A stretch of DNA of 64,000 nt from Defluviimonas aquaemixtae (GTDB lineage: Bacteria > Pseudomonadota > Alphaproteobacteria > Rhodobacterales > Rhodobacteraceae). A program made the translations under genes and the position numbers. Within the stretch, counting starts at the first letter, position 1. Every line of letters starts with the position of its first letter. The notes under the pieces were generated by a model. That model did not search any database, was not told where the DNA came from, and worked only from the letters and a program-made list of their open reading frames with translations. Shown here in pieces: positions 41,474 to 49,615 of this stretch. Location: assembly GCF_900302475.1 (NCBI RefSeq), contig NZ_OMOQ01000001.1:1922001-1986000 (forward strand). Reading direction: 5' to 3'.

Positions 41474-41650
41474 GCCCCGCCCCCGTTTACCCTGGCCGAC
41501 ATACCTTCATGGGGCGTTTCGCGGCCTGCCCGGGAACGCGGGAAAGATAGCCCCCCGTCCGCGCTCCGCCGCGCGCGACACCGCCATGCATCTGTCCCTA
41601 CGGATGCCCGACGGATGCCCGACACCTGCGGGACGGACGCCAGCCTCGCC

Positions 41651-42451
41651 TCAGACCTCATCGCCATGCCCGCTCCTCAGCCCCTCGCGCACACGATGCG
41701 CGATCGCGATGAACTCCGCCGAGTCGCGGATATCGAGCGGTCTTTCCTTCGGCAGCGTGCTCTCGATCACGTCCGTAATCCGCCCCGGACGGGGCGACAT
41801 CACGACGATCCTGGTCGAGAGATAGACTGCCTCGGGGATCGAGTGGGTGACGAAGCCGATGGTCTTTTCGGTCCGCGCCCAGAGCTTGAGAAGCTCCTCA
41901 TTCAACCGGTCGCGCACGATCTCGTCGAGTGCGCCGAAGGGCTCGTCCATCAGAAGGATGTCCGCGTCGAAGGCCAACGCCCGCGCGATCGAGGCGCGCT
42001 GCTGCATGCCGCCCGAAAGCTGCCAGGGGAACTTCCGGCCGAAGCCTTCAAGGTCCACGAGCGATAGCACCTTGCGGGCGCGCTCCTCCTGCTCGGCACG
42101 GGAAAATCCCATGATTTCAAGCGGAAGCTTGATATTCCCGGCAATCGTCCGCCACGGATATAGCCCCGCCGCCTGAAAGACGTAGCCGTAGGCTCGCGCC
42201 CGCCGTGCCGCGTCCGGGTCCATTCCGTTGACGGTCAGCGTGCCCTCGGTCGGATGCTCGAGCGCCGCGATGGCGCGCAGGAAGGTCGTCTTGCCACAAC
42301 CCGACGGCCCGATGAACGAGACGAAATCGCCCTTCTCGACCGTCAGCGTCACATCCTTCAGCGCATGGACCGGGCCGTCGGCCGTCTCGAAGGTCAGGCC
42401 GAGCCCCCTCGCCTCGATCACCGGCGCCGCGATGGCATTGGTATCTTTCAT
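41651..42451 (-). CDS. ABC transporter ATP-binding protein (NitT/TauT class)
   Basis: A 266-residue ATPase: Walker [10 protein letters not shown] (48-56), signature LSGGMQQRASIARAL (about 145-159), Walker B ILLMDEPFGALDE and switch THSIPEAVYLSTRIVVMSPRPG. First gene of the four-gene importer unit. Start at ATG 42451, preceded by GGGAGG. The divergent cupin gene shares the promoter region. Confidence 0.92.
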   Translation of the reverse strand: MKDTNAIAAPVIEARGLGLTFETADGPVHALKDVTLTVEKGDFVSFIGPSGCGKTTFLRAIAALEHPTEGTLTVNGMDPDAARRARAYGYVFQAAGLYPWRTIAGNIKLPLEIMGFSRAEQEERARKVLSLVDLEGFGRKFPWQLSGGMQQRASIARALAFDADILLMDEPFGALDEIVRDRLNEELLKLWARTEKTIGFVTHSIPEAVYLSTRIVVMSPRPGRITDVIESTLPKERPLDIRDSAEFIAIAHRVREGLRSGHGDEV

Positions 42452-42472
42452 CCCAGCCTCCCGGCGCCATGC

Positions 42473-42501
42473 TTGGCCAGCCGGCGCCCGGTGGCTATGA
42501 T
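42473..42501 (+). promoter_or_regulatory. Promoter candidate for the cupin gene, flanked by CCGGCGCC repeats
   Basis: TTGGCC (42473-42478) and TATGAT (42496-42501) are spaced by 17 bases. CCGGCGCC occurs at 42461-42468 and again at 42481-42488, one copy upstream of the -35 and one inside the spacer, spaced exactly 20 bases. This looks like a promoter with an operator. Confidence 0.45.
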
Positions 42502-42539
42502 TCCGCAAATGCCGCTGACCGCAAGGAGGGTTGTCGGAA

Positions 42540-42938
42540 ATGCCGTCATGCCAGAAACTCCGCCCCGGCGGGACCTATTCCGGGAAGCAGGGATTCGACT
42601 ATTTCGAAGGCATCGCCCGTGAGACGACGGGCGCGAAAGGCATCTGCATGCATCTCCTGACGATTCCGCCGGGCGGGCGGGCGAAGGCGCACAAGCACGC
42701 CACCCACGAGACCGCGATCTTCGTGCTCGAAGGGCGGGGTGTCATGCTCTGGGGCGCGCGGCTTGAGCACCGGATGAAGACCGAGGCCGGCGATCTGGTC
42801 TACATCCCCGCCGACACACCGCATCTTCCGTTCAACCCGACCGACGCGCCGGTCCGCGCGGTCATCGCCCGCACCGATCCGCACGAACAGGAAAGCGTCG
42901 TTCTGCTGCCGGAACTCGAGGCGCTCGCAGAGTTCTGA
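42540..42938 (+). CDS. Small cupin domain protein
   Basis: A 132-residue single-domain cupin. Metal-binding motif 1 reads KAHKHATHETAIFVLEGRG (about 54-72) and motif 2 GDLVYIPADTPHLPFN (about 86-101). Start at ATG 42540 with AAGGAGGG ten bases before; a TTG at 42531 lies too close to that site. It is divergent from the importer operon and its stop is three bases from the convergent dihydropyrimidinase stop. A link to pyrimidine use is suggested only by position. Confidence 0.82.
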   Translation: MPSCQKLRPGGTYSGKQGFDYFEGIARETTGAKGICMHLLTIPPGGRAKAHKHATHETAIFVLEGRGVMLWGARLEHRMKTEAGDLVYIPADTPHLPFNPTDAPVRAVIARTDPHEQESVVLLPELEALAEF

Positions 42939-42941
42939 CAT

Positions 42942-44396
42942 TCACACCCCGCTCGCCGGGATGCCCGTCCGTTTGACCGGCCGGGGCGCGGTCAGTTCCT
43001 TCCACGACGACAGCGCCTTGTTGACCGGGTTGTTCGCCTCGCGACGGACGAACTCGCCGTGACCCTCCTTGGTCTCGACCTTGCCGTCGTTCACCGCGAT
43101 CATTCCCCGCGTCAGCGTGTAGCGCGGCAGGCCCTTGACCTTTTTCCCCTCGAAGACGTTGTAGTCGATCGCCGACTGCTGGCTCTGGGCACTTATCGTC
43201 TTTTCGCGGTCGGGGTCCCAGACCACGATATCGGCATCGCTGCCCACAAGGATTGCGCCCTTTTTCGGATAACAATTCAATATCTTGGCGATGTTCGTTG
43301 ATGTGACGGCGACGAACTCGTTCGGCGTCAGCCGGCCGGTGTTCACGCCATGCGTCCAGAGCATCGGCATCCGGTCCTCGAGCCCCCCGGTGCCGTTCGG
43401 AATTTTGGTGAAGTCGCCGACACCGGTGCGCTTCTGCTCGGTCGTGAAGGCGCAGTGGTCGGTGGCGACGACCGAGAGAGAGCCCGACATCAGCCCCGCC
43501 CAGAGCGAGTCCTGATGCTGCTTGTTGCGGAAGGGCGGCGACATCACCCGCCGCGCGGCATGATCCCAGTCCTTGTTGAAATACTCGCTTTCATCCAGCG
43601 TCAGATGCTGGATCAGCGGCTCGCCCCAGACCCGCTTGCCCTGCATCCGCGCCCGCCGGATCGCCTCATGCGCCTCCTCGCAGGAGGTATGGACAACGTA
43701 GAGCGGCACGCCCGCCATGTCGGCAATCATGATCGCGCGGTTCGTGGCCTCGCCCTCGACCTGCGGCGGGCGCGAATAGGCATGCGCCTCGGGCCCGGTA
43801 TTGCCGTCCTCCATCAGCTTGCGCTGCAACTCGGCCACCACGTCGCCGTTCTCGGCATGGACCAGCGCGATGCCGCCAAGCTCCGCGAGCCGCTTGAAGG
43901 AGGCGTACATCTCATCGTCATTGACCATGAGCGCGCCCTTGTAGGCCATGAAATGCTTAAAGGTGGTGATGCCCTCCTTCTCGATCACGGTCTTCATCTC
44001 GTCAAAGACCTGCTCGCCCCACCAGGTCACGGCCATGTGGTAGGAATAGTCGCAGTTGGCGCGCCCCGACTTGTTGTGCCACATCTGCTTGGCGTCCAAG
44101 AGCCCCTGCCCGGGCGAGGGCAACACGAAATCGACCACCATCGTCGTGCCGCCCGCGAGCGCCGCGCGGGTGCCGGATTCAAAATCGTCGGTGGAATAGG
44201 TGCCCATGAAGGGCATTTCCAGATGCGTATGGGGGTCGATCCCCCCCGGCATGACGTAAGCCCCGGTCGCGTCGAGCACCTTGTCGCCTTTCAGGCCCTC
44301 GCCGATCTGGGCGATCTTGCCGCCCTCGATGAGCACATCCGCCTTGTAGGTCAGATCGGCGGTGACGATGGTGCCGTTCTTGATGACTGTGGTCAT
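42942..44396 (-). CDS. hydA: Dihydropyrimidinase
   Basis: Second enzyme of reductive pyrimidine breakdown: hydrolyses dihydrouracil or dihydrothymine to the N-carbamoyl beta-amino acid. 484 residues, amidohydrolase fold. Zinc ligands H56 and H58 in GGIDPHTH, carboxylated lysine K153 in MAYKG, H180, H236 and D313 (ATDH) are all present, so it should be active. GGGGAGAG ribosome site before the ATG. Downstream of a ureidopropionase-type gene and a small secreted protein gene. Confidence 0.95.
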   Translation of the reverse strand: MTTVIKNGTIVTADLTYKADVLIEGGKIAQIGEGLKGDKVLDATGAYVMPGGIDPHTHLEMPFMGTYSTDDFESGTRAALAGGTTMVVDFVLPSPGQGLLDAKQMWHNKSGRANCDYSYHMAVTWWGEQVFDEMKTVIEKEGITTFKHFMAYKGALMVNDDEMYASFKRLAELGGIALVHAENGDVVAELQRKLMEDGNTGPEAHAYSRPPQVEGEATNRAIMIADMAGVPLYVVHTSCEEAHEAIRRARMQGKRVWGEPLIQHLTLDESEYFNKDWDHAARRVMSPPFRNKQHQDSLWAGLMSGSLSVVATDHCAFTTEQKRTGVGDFTKIPNGTGGLEDRMPMLWTHGVNTGRLTPNEFVAVTSTNIAKILNCYPKKGAILVGSDADIVVWDPDREKTISAQSQQSAIDYNVFEGKKVKGLPRYTLTRGMIAVNDGKVETKEGHGEFVRREANNPVNKALSSWKELTAPRPVKRTGIPASGV

Positions 44397-44423
44397 GTCG
44401 TCTCTCCCCGGATTCTCAGCGCG

Positions 44424-44783
44424 CTATCTCGAAAGTTCGAAATAGGCCTCCATGGCAACTGAGTAGATCTTTCTTTCCAAATCTAACTCACATGATGCGG
44501 CTATCCAGCTTTGTAGCGCAGCAGGATCAACCAACGGCCCGGCCAACGACACGTCGCCATCGTCACTGGAACCGCGCACAACGTTGATCCCGCTCCAAAA
44601 GCCATAGATCCAAGGTACCAGATCGTTGGGTGAGCCGTTTTCGCTAGTATAGTTAAGCAATTGTTCGCAACTCAGCGCGCCTTGTCCCAGCATGAATACC
44701 GGTTCGGCGTCAGATGATTGCGCAATACTGACGCCACTGGTCATGCATGTACAAAAGTAGGCAAGGTAGCGTTGCCAACTCAC
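44424..44783 (-). CDS. Small secreted protein of unknown function, inserted in the pyrimidine operon
   Basis: A 119-residue protein with a signal peptide (residues 1-22, ending SGVSIA before QSS). The mature part has C-x-x-LL-x-Y, WIYGFWSGIN and, near the end, LQSWIAASCELDLERKIYSVAMEAYFEL. The W-x-x-G-[YF]-x-SG-[LI]N plus WI-x(3)-C layout is that of a widespread family of small periplasmic proteins without known role. Start at the GTG at 44783, which overlaps the stop of the hydrolase gene as GTGA and has GGAGG seven bases upstream. The stretch is visibly richer in A and T than its neighbours, suggesting later acquisition. Confidence 0.7.
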   Translation of the reverse strand: MSWQRYLAYFCTCMTSGVSIAQSSDAEPVFMLGQGALSCEQLLNYTSENGSPNDLVPWIYGFWSGINVVRGSSDDGDVSLAGPLVDPAALQSWIAASCELDLERKIYSVAMEAYFELSR

Positions 44784-46030
44784 CCCACGACCTCCGCCGT
44801 CTCCAGAACCGCGTGCAACAGCACATCCGTCCCCGCCGCCGCCCATTCCGGGCTGATCTCCTCGGCCTCGTTGTGGGAAAGCCCGTCGACGCAGGGGCAC
44901 ATGATCATCGCGGTGGGGGCCACGTCGTTGATCCAGCAGGCGTCGTGGCCCGCGCCCGAGACGATATCCATGTGGCTGTAGCCCAGCCGCTCGGCCGCAG
45001 ACCGCACGGCCTTCACGCAGGTCTCGTTGAAGGCGGGCGGGTCGAACTGGCCGACGATCTCGCACTCGAACTCGACGCCGATATCGGCGCAGAGCTTCGG
45101 CGCGCGCTCCTCGAATTCCGCAACCATGGCGTTCAGCTTCGGCAGGATATGGGTACGCATGTCGACCGTGAAGACGACCTTGCCGGGGATGATGTTGCGG
45201 CTGTTCGGATAGACGTCGATATGGCCGATCGCGCCCACCGCGTTCGGCTGGCTCTTCATCGCGATCTCGTGGACGAGCTCCGTCACCAGCGCGAGCCCGC
45301 GCCCGGCATTCTTGCGCATATGCATCGGCGTCGAGCCGGTATGGCTCTCCTTCCCCGTCACCGTGCATTCGATCCAGCGGAGCCCCTGCCCGTGCGTCAC
45401 GACGCCGATATCCTTGCCCTCGGCTTCGAGGATCGGACCCTGTTCGATGTGAAGCTCGAAAAGCGCGTGAATCTTGCGGGCGCCGACCTTCTCGTCACCG
45501 ACCCAGCCGATGCGCTTCAGCTCGTCGCCGAATTTCTTGCCGTCGTGATCCTCGCGGTCATAGGCCCAGTCAAGGTCATGCTTGCCCGCGAAGACGCCGG
45601 AGGCGAGCATGGCAGGGGCGAACCGCGTCCCCTCCTCGTTCGTCCAGTTGACGACGACGATCGGGTGCTTCGTCTTGATCCCGAGGTCGTTCATCGTACG
45701 GACCGCTTCCAGCGCGCCGAGCACGCCCAGCACCCCGTCATATTTCCCGCCCGTTGGCTGGGTGTCGAGATGCGAGCCCATATAGACTGGCAGCGCGTCG
45801 GGATCCTCGCCCGCCCGCGTCGCGAACATCGTCCCCATCTCGTCGACACCCATCGTCAGGCCCGCCGCCTCGCACCACTTCTGAAAGAGCGCGCGGCCCT
45901 TGGCATCGTCGTCGGTCAGCGTCTGGCGGTTGTTGCCGCCCGCCACGCCGGGGCCGATCTTGGCCATTTCCATAATTGAATCCCAAAGGCGCGCGCCGTC
46001 GATCCTCAGGTTTTCTCCGGGTGCTGCCAT
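44780..46030 (-). CDS. Zn-dependent N-carbamoyl-beta-alanine amidohydrolase (hydantoinase/carbamoylase family)
   Basis: A 416-residue M20-family amidohydrolase that would release beta-alanine (or 3-aminoisobutyrate), CO2 and ammonia from the N-carbamoyl product of dihydropyrimidinase. Metal sites are clear: GSHLDTQPTGGKYDGVLG (about 86-103), WTNEEGTRF (about 128-136), HIEQGP (about 194-199) and the C-terminal PCVDGLSHNEAEE. Allantoate amidohydrolase is the near alternative, but the PreTA and HydA neighbours favour ureidopropionase. GGAGG five bases before the ATG. RutR-type boxes lie upstream. Confidence 0.9.
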   Translation of the reverse strand: MAAPGENLRIDGARLWDSIMEMAKIGPGVAGGNNRQTLTDDDAKGRALFQKWCEAAGLTMGVDEMGTMFATRAGEDPDALPVYMGSHLDTQPTGGKYDGVLGVLGALEAVRTMNDLGIKTKHPIVVVNWTNEEGTRFAPAMLASGVFAGKHDLDWAYDREDHDGKKFGDELKRIGWVGDEKVGARKIHALFELHIEQGPILEAEGKDIGVVTHGQGLRWIECTVTGKESHTGSTPMHMRKNAGRGLALVTELVHEIAMKSQPNAVGAIGHIDVYPNSRNIIPGKVVFTVDMRTHILPKLNAMVAEFEERAPKLCADIGVEFECEIVGQFDPPAFNETCVKAVRSAAERLGYSHMDIVSGAGHDACWINDVAPTAMIMCPCVDGLSHNEAEEISPEWAAAGTDVLLHAVLETAEVVG

Positions 46031-46084
46031 GTCGTCCTCCCTGGCGCTGGCGGGGTCTTCATGCCCCTTGCGGCGACTCGTTTT

Positions 46085-46100
46085 CTGACCGTATGGTCAA
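46085..46100. promoter_or_regulatory. RutR box 1
   Basis: CTGACCGTATGGTCAA has TGACC-N4-GGTCA symmetry and matches the E. coli RutR consensus TTGACCANNTGGTCAA at 12 of the 14 specified bases. It lies in the divergent gap between the ureidopropionase-type gene and a RutR-family gene. Confidence 0.7.
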
Positions 46101-46116
46101 GTTCACGCTACACGAG

Positions 46117-46132
46117 CCGACCAACCGGTCAA
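46117..46132. promoter_or_regulatory. RutR box 2
   Basis: CCGACCAACCGGTCAA matches the RutR consensus in 11 of the 14 specified bases. Its centre is 32 bases, three helical turns, from that of box 1, and it overlaps a TTGACC -35-like element on the minus strand. The pair could repress both divergent genes. Confidence 0.65.
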
Positions 46133-46146
46133 CGGAAAATTAAGCA

Positions 46147-46779
46147 ATGGCCGCCCCCGAACGCATGTCGAAGCGGAACATGAACCGGCAGGAGAACGAG
46201 ACCCGGATACTGGCCGCGGCAGAAAAGGTCTTCGCCGAGGCGGGGTTCGGCGGGGCGACGATGCAGCTTATCGCCGACATGGCCGGTTTGCCCAAGGCGA
46301 ACCTGCACTACTACTTCGCCACGAAGGAAGAACTTTATCGCAAGGTCGTCCGGCAAATTTTCGAGATCTGGCTGCATGCGGCGGATAGTTTCGACAACGC
46401 GCCCGGCCCGATCGAGGGGATCGGCGCCTATATCGACGCCAAGATGGAAATCTCCCGGCGCCATCCCTGCGGCTCGAAGGTCTGGGCCTCTGAGGTGATG
46501 CACGGCGCGCCGGTGATCCAGGACTACCTGGAGACCACGCTGCGCGAATGGACCTCGGGCCGCGAAAAGCTCATTCAGCGCTGGATCGACGAGGGCAAGA
46601 TGGCCCCCATCGATCCCAAGCATCTCTTGTACATGCTCTGGGCCACGACCCAGCATTACGCCGATTTCGGCCATCAGATCGAGACGCTGAACGGCGGCAA
46701 GGCACTCAGTGAAAAGCAGTGGAAGGCCGCCAAGGACAGCGTGAAGTCGATCATCCTGCGCGGCATAGGTGCGCTCTGA
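46147..46779 (+). CDS. TetR family regulator, RutR-like paralog
   Basis: A 210-residue TetR protein. HTH: ETRILAAAEKVFAEAGFGGATMQLIADMAGLPKANLHYYFATKEELY (about 18-64). The C-terminal half has the RutR layout, including SRRHPCGSKVWASEVMHGAPVI and LLYMLWATTQHYADF. RutR senses uracil/thymine and represses pyrimidine catabolic genes in E. coli. This copy is more diverged than the one at 47874. Divergent from the hydrolase gene across two RutR boxes. No clear ribosome site; start uncertain by a few codons. Confidence 0.85.
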   Translation: MAAPERMSKRNMNRQENETRILAAAEKVFAEAGFGGATMQLIADMAGLPKANLHYYFATKEELYRKVVRQIFEIWLHAADSFDNAPGPIEGIGAYIDAKMEISRRHPCGSKVWASEVMHGAPVIQDYLETTLREWTSGREKLIQRWIDEGKMAPIDPKHLLYMLWATTQHYADFGHQIETLNGGKALSEKQWKAAKDSVKSIILRGIGAL

Positions 46780-46912
46780 ATGCTGCAGATACGATTTTTT
46801 TCGGGCAATCGCGGGCACTTACCAAAGAGAACCGTTGACGAAAGATCGGCTTGGCCAGATCGTTGCGCCAACGCGAACAATATGTCGCGAAAAGGCAGGG
46901 GACAGAAACAGT

Positions 46913-47818
46913 TTGCAGATAACAGCGAGATCGCTCGGCGAGCGGCAGATATTCAAAGGGGCGCGGGCGAACATTCTCTACGAACTGATCGGATGGCGGT
47001 TCCGGAACGTGGCGCATCTGAGGTTCATGAACTATGGCTTCGCCTATGACGAGACGCGGGACCAGCCGCGGCTTGGGCCCGAGGATGAGGCGGAGCGCTA
47101 TTGCGTGCAACTCTACCACGCAGTCGCGTCACTGGTCGATCTCAAGGGGCTGAGCGTGCTCGATGTCGGCTCGGGCCGCGGCGGCGGGGCCTCTTATGTC
47201 CATCGCTACATGGAACCGGCGGCGACGGTTGGCTGCGATCTTTGCCGCAATGCCGTCGCCTTTTGCGAGCGAATCTACGGCGGCGTCGCTGGGCTCGGTT
47301 TCGTGCGTGGCAACGCGATGGAGCTTCCTTTCACCGCGAACGCCTTCGACGCCGTTCTCAACGTGGAAAGCGCGCACTGCTATCCCGACCGCGAGGCGTT
47401 CGTCGAAGAGGCGCATCGCGTGCTCAGGCCCGGCGGTCATCTCCTCGTCGCCGATTTCACGCCACCGCACATGGAGCCCGAAGCCGAAAAAAGCGGCTTC
47501 GAGACCGAAATCATCCGCGCGGGCTTCCACCTTGACGAGGTGCGCGACGTGACGCGGAACATCGTGCATGGCCTCGATCTCGACGACGACAGGCGGCACC
47601 GCGAGATAGAGGCGCGGTTTCCGTGGGGTACGCGCCGTTTGGCGCGGCTCTGGGCCGGGACGCGCGACTCCTGGATCTACGACGATTTTTCGTCGCGCCG
47701 GCGCGAATATGTCATCTACCGTGCAACAAAGCCGCTGCTCGAACCTGCGGTGCCCGCGAAGAAACCGCAGGACAGCGCCCCTGTCCTGCAGTCTATGGAA
47801 GCGGCACATCCGGCCTGA
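46913..47818 (+). CDS. Class I SAM-dependent methyltransferase
   Basis: About 301 residues. Motif I LSVLDVGSGRGGGASYVHRY, acidic motif GCDLCRNAV, FDAVLNVESAHCYPDREAFVEEAHRVLRPGGHLLVADF and an N-terminal FMNYGFAYDE segment are all visible. The overall pattern resembles fatty-acid or phenolic-lipid O-methyltransferases of the mycobacterial type. Start is uncertain: I use the TTG at 46913 after AGGGGA; the frame opens at a GTG at 46769 but would overlap the regulator gene. It lies between two RutR-family genes on the same strand. Substrate unknown. Confidence 0.75.
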   Translation: MQITARSLGERQIFKGARANILYELIGWRFRNVAHLRFMNYGFAYDETRDQPRLGPEDEAERYCVQLYHAVASLVDLKGLSVLDVGSGRGGGASYVHRYMEPAATVGCDLCRNAVAFCERIYGGVAGLGFVRGNAMELPFTANAFDAVLNVESAHCYPDREAFVEEAHRVLRPGGHLLVADFTPPHMEPEAEKSGFETEIIRAGFHLDEVRDVTRNIVHGLDLDDDRRHREIEARFPWGTRRLARLWAGTRDSWIYDDFSSRRREYVIYRATKPLLEPAVPAKKPQDSAPVLQSMEAAHPA

Positions 47819-47873
47819 CCGCGCACCATAATTGCCGTTTGACCGGATCGCGGGGGCAGGCTAGCAGGATTTC

Positions 47874-48512
47874 ATGACGAGAGCGCATGCAGACGGGCAG
47901 GCATCGGCGGAGCGGCCGCTGACCCGCATCCAGCAGAAGAACCGGCAGACAATCCTTGATGCCGCGCTCGACGTCTTTTCCCAGCATGGCTTCCGCGGTG
48001 CGACGCTCGATCAAATCGCCGAAGTAGCGGGGCTGTCGAAACCGAACCTGCTTTACTACTTCCCCTCCAAGGAATCGATCCATGTCGAGCTTCTCTCCAC
48101 CCTAATGGATACCTGGCTCGCACCGCTGCACGCGCTCGACGCCGGGGGCGATCCCGTCGCCGAGGTGCTCGCCTACGTGCGCCGAAAGCTCGAACTCAGC
48201 CGCGATTATCCGCGCGAAAGCCGGCTGTTTGCGAACGAGATACTGCAAGGCGCGCCCCGCATCATGGAGGCGCTGGAAGGTGAGTTGAAGACGCTGGTCG
48301 ATGAGAAGGCCGAGTTGCTCAGACGCTGGTCGGAAGCGGGGCGCATCGCGGACCTCCCGCCGCATCACCTGATATTCTCGATCTGGGCGCTGACGCAGCA
48401 CTACGCCGATTTCGACGTGCAGGTGCGCGCCGTGCTCGGCCCGGGCCACGACCCATACACAGAGGCGCAGGACTTTCTCGACACGCTGTTCGCGAAGTTG
48501 CTCGCCCCCTAG
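47874..48512 (+). CDS. rutR: TetR family regulator RutR
   Basis: A 212-residue protein close to E. coli RutR: NRQTILDAALDVFSQHGFRGATLDQIAEVAGLSKPNLLYYFPSKESIH (HTH, about 23-70), TWLAPLHALD, RRKLELSRDYPRESRLFANEILQGAPRIM and LIFSIWALTQHYADF. It should sense pyrimidines and control the pathway genes around it. It is the second RutR-family gene within 2 kb. The upstream gap contains TTTGACCGG but no complete RutR palindrome. Confidence 0.9.
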   Translation: MTRAHADGQASAERPLTRIQQKNRQTILDAALDVFSQHGFRGATLDQIAEVAGLSKPNLLYYFPSKESIHVELLSTLMDTWLAPLHALDAGGDPVAEVLAYVRRKLELSRDYPRESRLFANEILQGAPRIMEALEGELKTLVDEKAELLRRWSEAGRIADLPPHHLIFSIWALTQHYADFDVQVRAVLGPGHDPYTEAQDFLDTLFAKLLAP

Positions 48513-48546
48513 GCAGTGAGCGTTGAAACCCAAAGTAAGCGACCGT

Positions 48547-48918
48547 TCAGCCCGCCGGCTTGAGCGGATAGCGGTCGCCCTTCTCGTCGATCAGAAGCAC
48601 GCGCCCGCCGTTACGCACATAAAGATCGCATCGCGACCAGCCGTTCCGGAAATCGACGCAGACCGAGCCGTCCTCCTCGATCCGATATCGGCCCTCGGCG
48701 CGATCCCCGCCTTCGTAGACATAGGCATAGGCATCGTCCGGCCCGTATTCGGAATGGCCGCCGTCATAGAAGCGCACCTCGTTCTCGGCAATGAACTCGG
48801 ACAGTTCCGCCTTGGTGAAGACGACGTCACCCGATTTCATGCCCCAACCCTCGGCGAAGGCAGGCTGGACAAGGCTCAGGATGACCAAGATGGCGGCGCG
48901 GTTCACGACTTGTCGCAA
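48547..48918 (-). CDS. Small periplasmic protein, DUF995-like
   Basis: A 123-residue protein with signal peptide MRQVVNRAAILVILSLVQPAFA (cleaved before EGW). The C-terminal CVDFRNGWSRCDLYVRNGGRVLLIDEKGDRYPL has paired cysteines and the beta pattern seen in DUF995-type periplasmic proteins; membership is tentative. No function can be assigned. It is convergent with rutR, 34 bases away. Confidence 0.7.
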   Translation of the reverse strand: MRQVVNRAAILVILSLVQPAFAEGWGMKSGDVVFTKAELSEFIAENEVRFYDGGHSEYGPDDAYAYVYEGGDRAEGRYRIEEDGSVCVDFRNGWSRCDLYVRNGGRVLLIDEKGDRYPLKPAG

Positions 48919-49027
48919 CGCTTACCCTCTCTCCGCGTCGGCCTCTAGCGCCGGCGGGGAGAGGGGAACATGGGGTCAGACCCGCTGTCAAAGCACCATC
49001 TGGTGATCGGGCCCAGGCAGCTGGGTC

Positions 49028-49456
49028 TCAGCCGTTGTCGAGTGTTTCCAATTCGGCCCCATCGGGCAGCACGATCGTCCAGATGAGCTTGGCAGGCTCC
49101 GAACTGGTGACGACGCCGCTGTGCACCCACCCTGCGGGTTCATCCATCTTGTCGCCCGGATGAAAGCTCACGGTCGTGCCGTCTGCACCGGTGACGTCAA
49201 CATCGCCCTCGAGAAGCAGCACCTGGCTCGCTCCACCATGGTGATGGAGCGGAATGCTCGCGCCCGCCTCGAACTCCGCCAGAAACGTCATCACGTGAAC
49301 GCCGGGCGCATCGGGCGAAACGAAATCGCCCGTGGCGAGCATCTTGGGTTCGGAGCCCGCCGCTTCCTGCCCAACGCAGGGAAACCCGGCGAAAACCGCA
49401 AAGCCAGCAATCGAAATGAGACGACCTACCTTGGTTGAAAGGCGAGACATCTGCAT
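49028..49456 (-). CDS. Exported cupin domain protein
   Basis: A 142-residue cupin with an N-terminal signal-like segment (VGRLISIAGFAVFAGFPCVGQEAAG). Metal motif: ASIPLHHHGGASQVLLLEGDVDV, then VSFHPGDKMDEPAGWVHSG. Probably periplasmic and metal-binding; function unknown. Start at ATG 49456, five bases after GGAGG; the ATG at 49468 lies within that site. The Cys in GFPCVGQ could make it a lipoprotein, but the lipobox is poor. Confidence 0.78.
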   Translation of the reverse strand: MQMSRLSTKVGRLISIAGFAVFAGFPCVGQEAAGSEPKMLATGDFVSPDAPGVHVMTFLAEFEAGASIPLHHHGGASQVLLLEGDVDVTGADGTTVSFHPGDKMDEPAGWVHSGVVTSSEPAKLIWTIVLPDGAELETLDNG

Positions 49457-49615
49457 CGTGACCTCCATTCGCGAAAGCGGTGGGTCTATCTCTCTGAATT
49501 TTCCTGGCTCGGCGGAGGTAGCCACCGCGTCTGCCCCCGGCTGAGCCGCGCGGGGCCGCCTGTTTGCGCGCAGGCGCAATCTTAACACCCGCGCCCGACT
49601 TCGTTCAACGATCTC

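Noticed and set aside
41474..41650. Small gene between the ABC permease and ATPase genes
   Set aside because: The open frame there lacks a ribosome site and any recognisable pattern.
46769..46912. N-terminal extension of the methyltransferase from the GTG at 46769
   Set aside because: The extra 48 residues are basic and Cys-rich without methyltransferase character and overlap the regulator gene.
47835..47850. TTTGACCGG before rutR as a third RutR box
   Set aside because: Only the left half fits; the right arm lacks GGTC.
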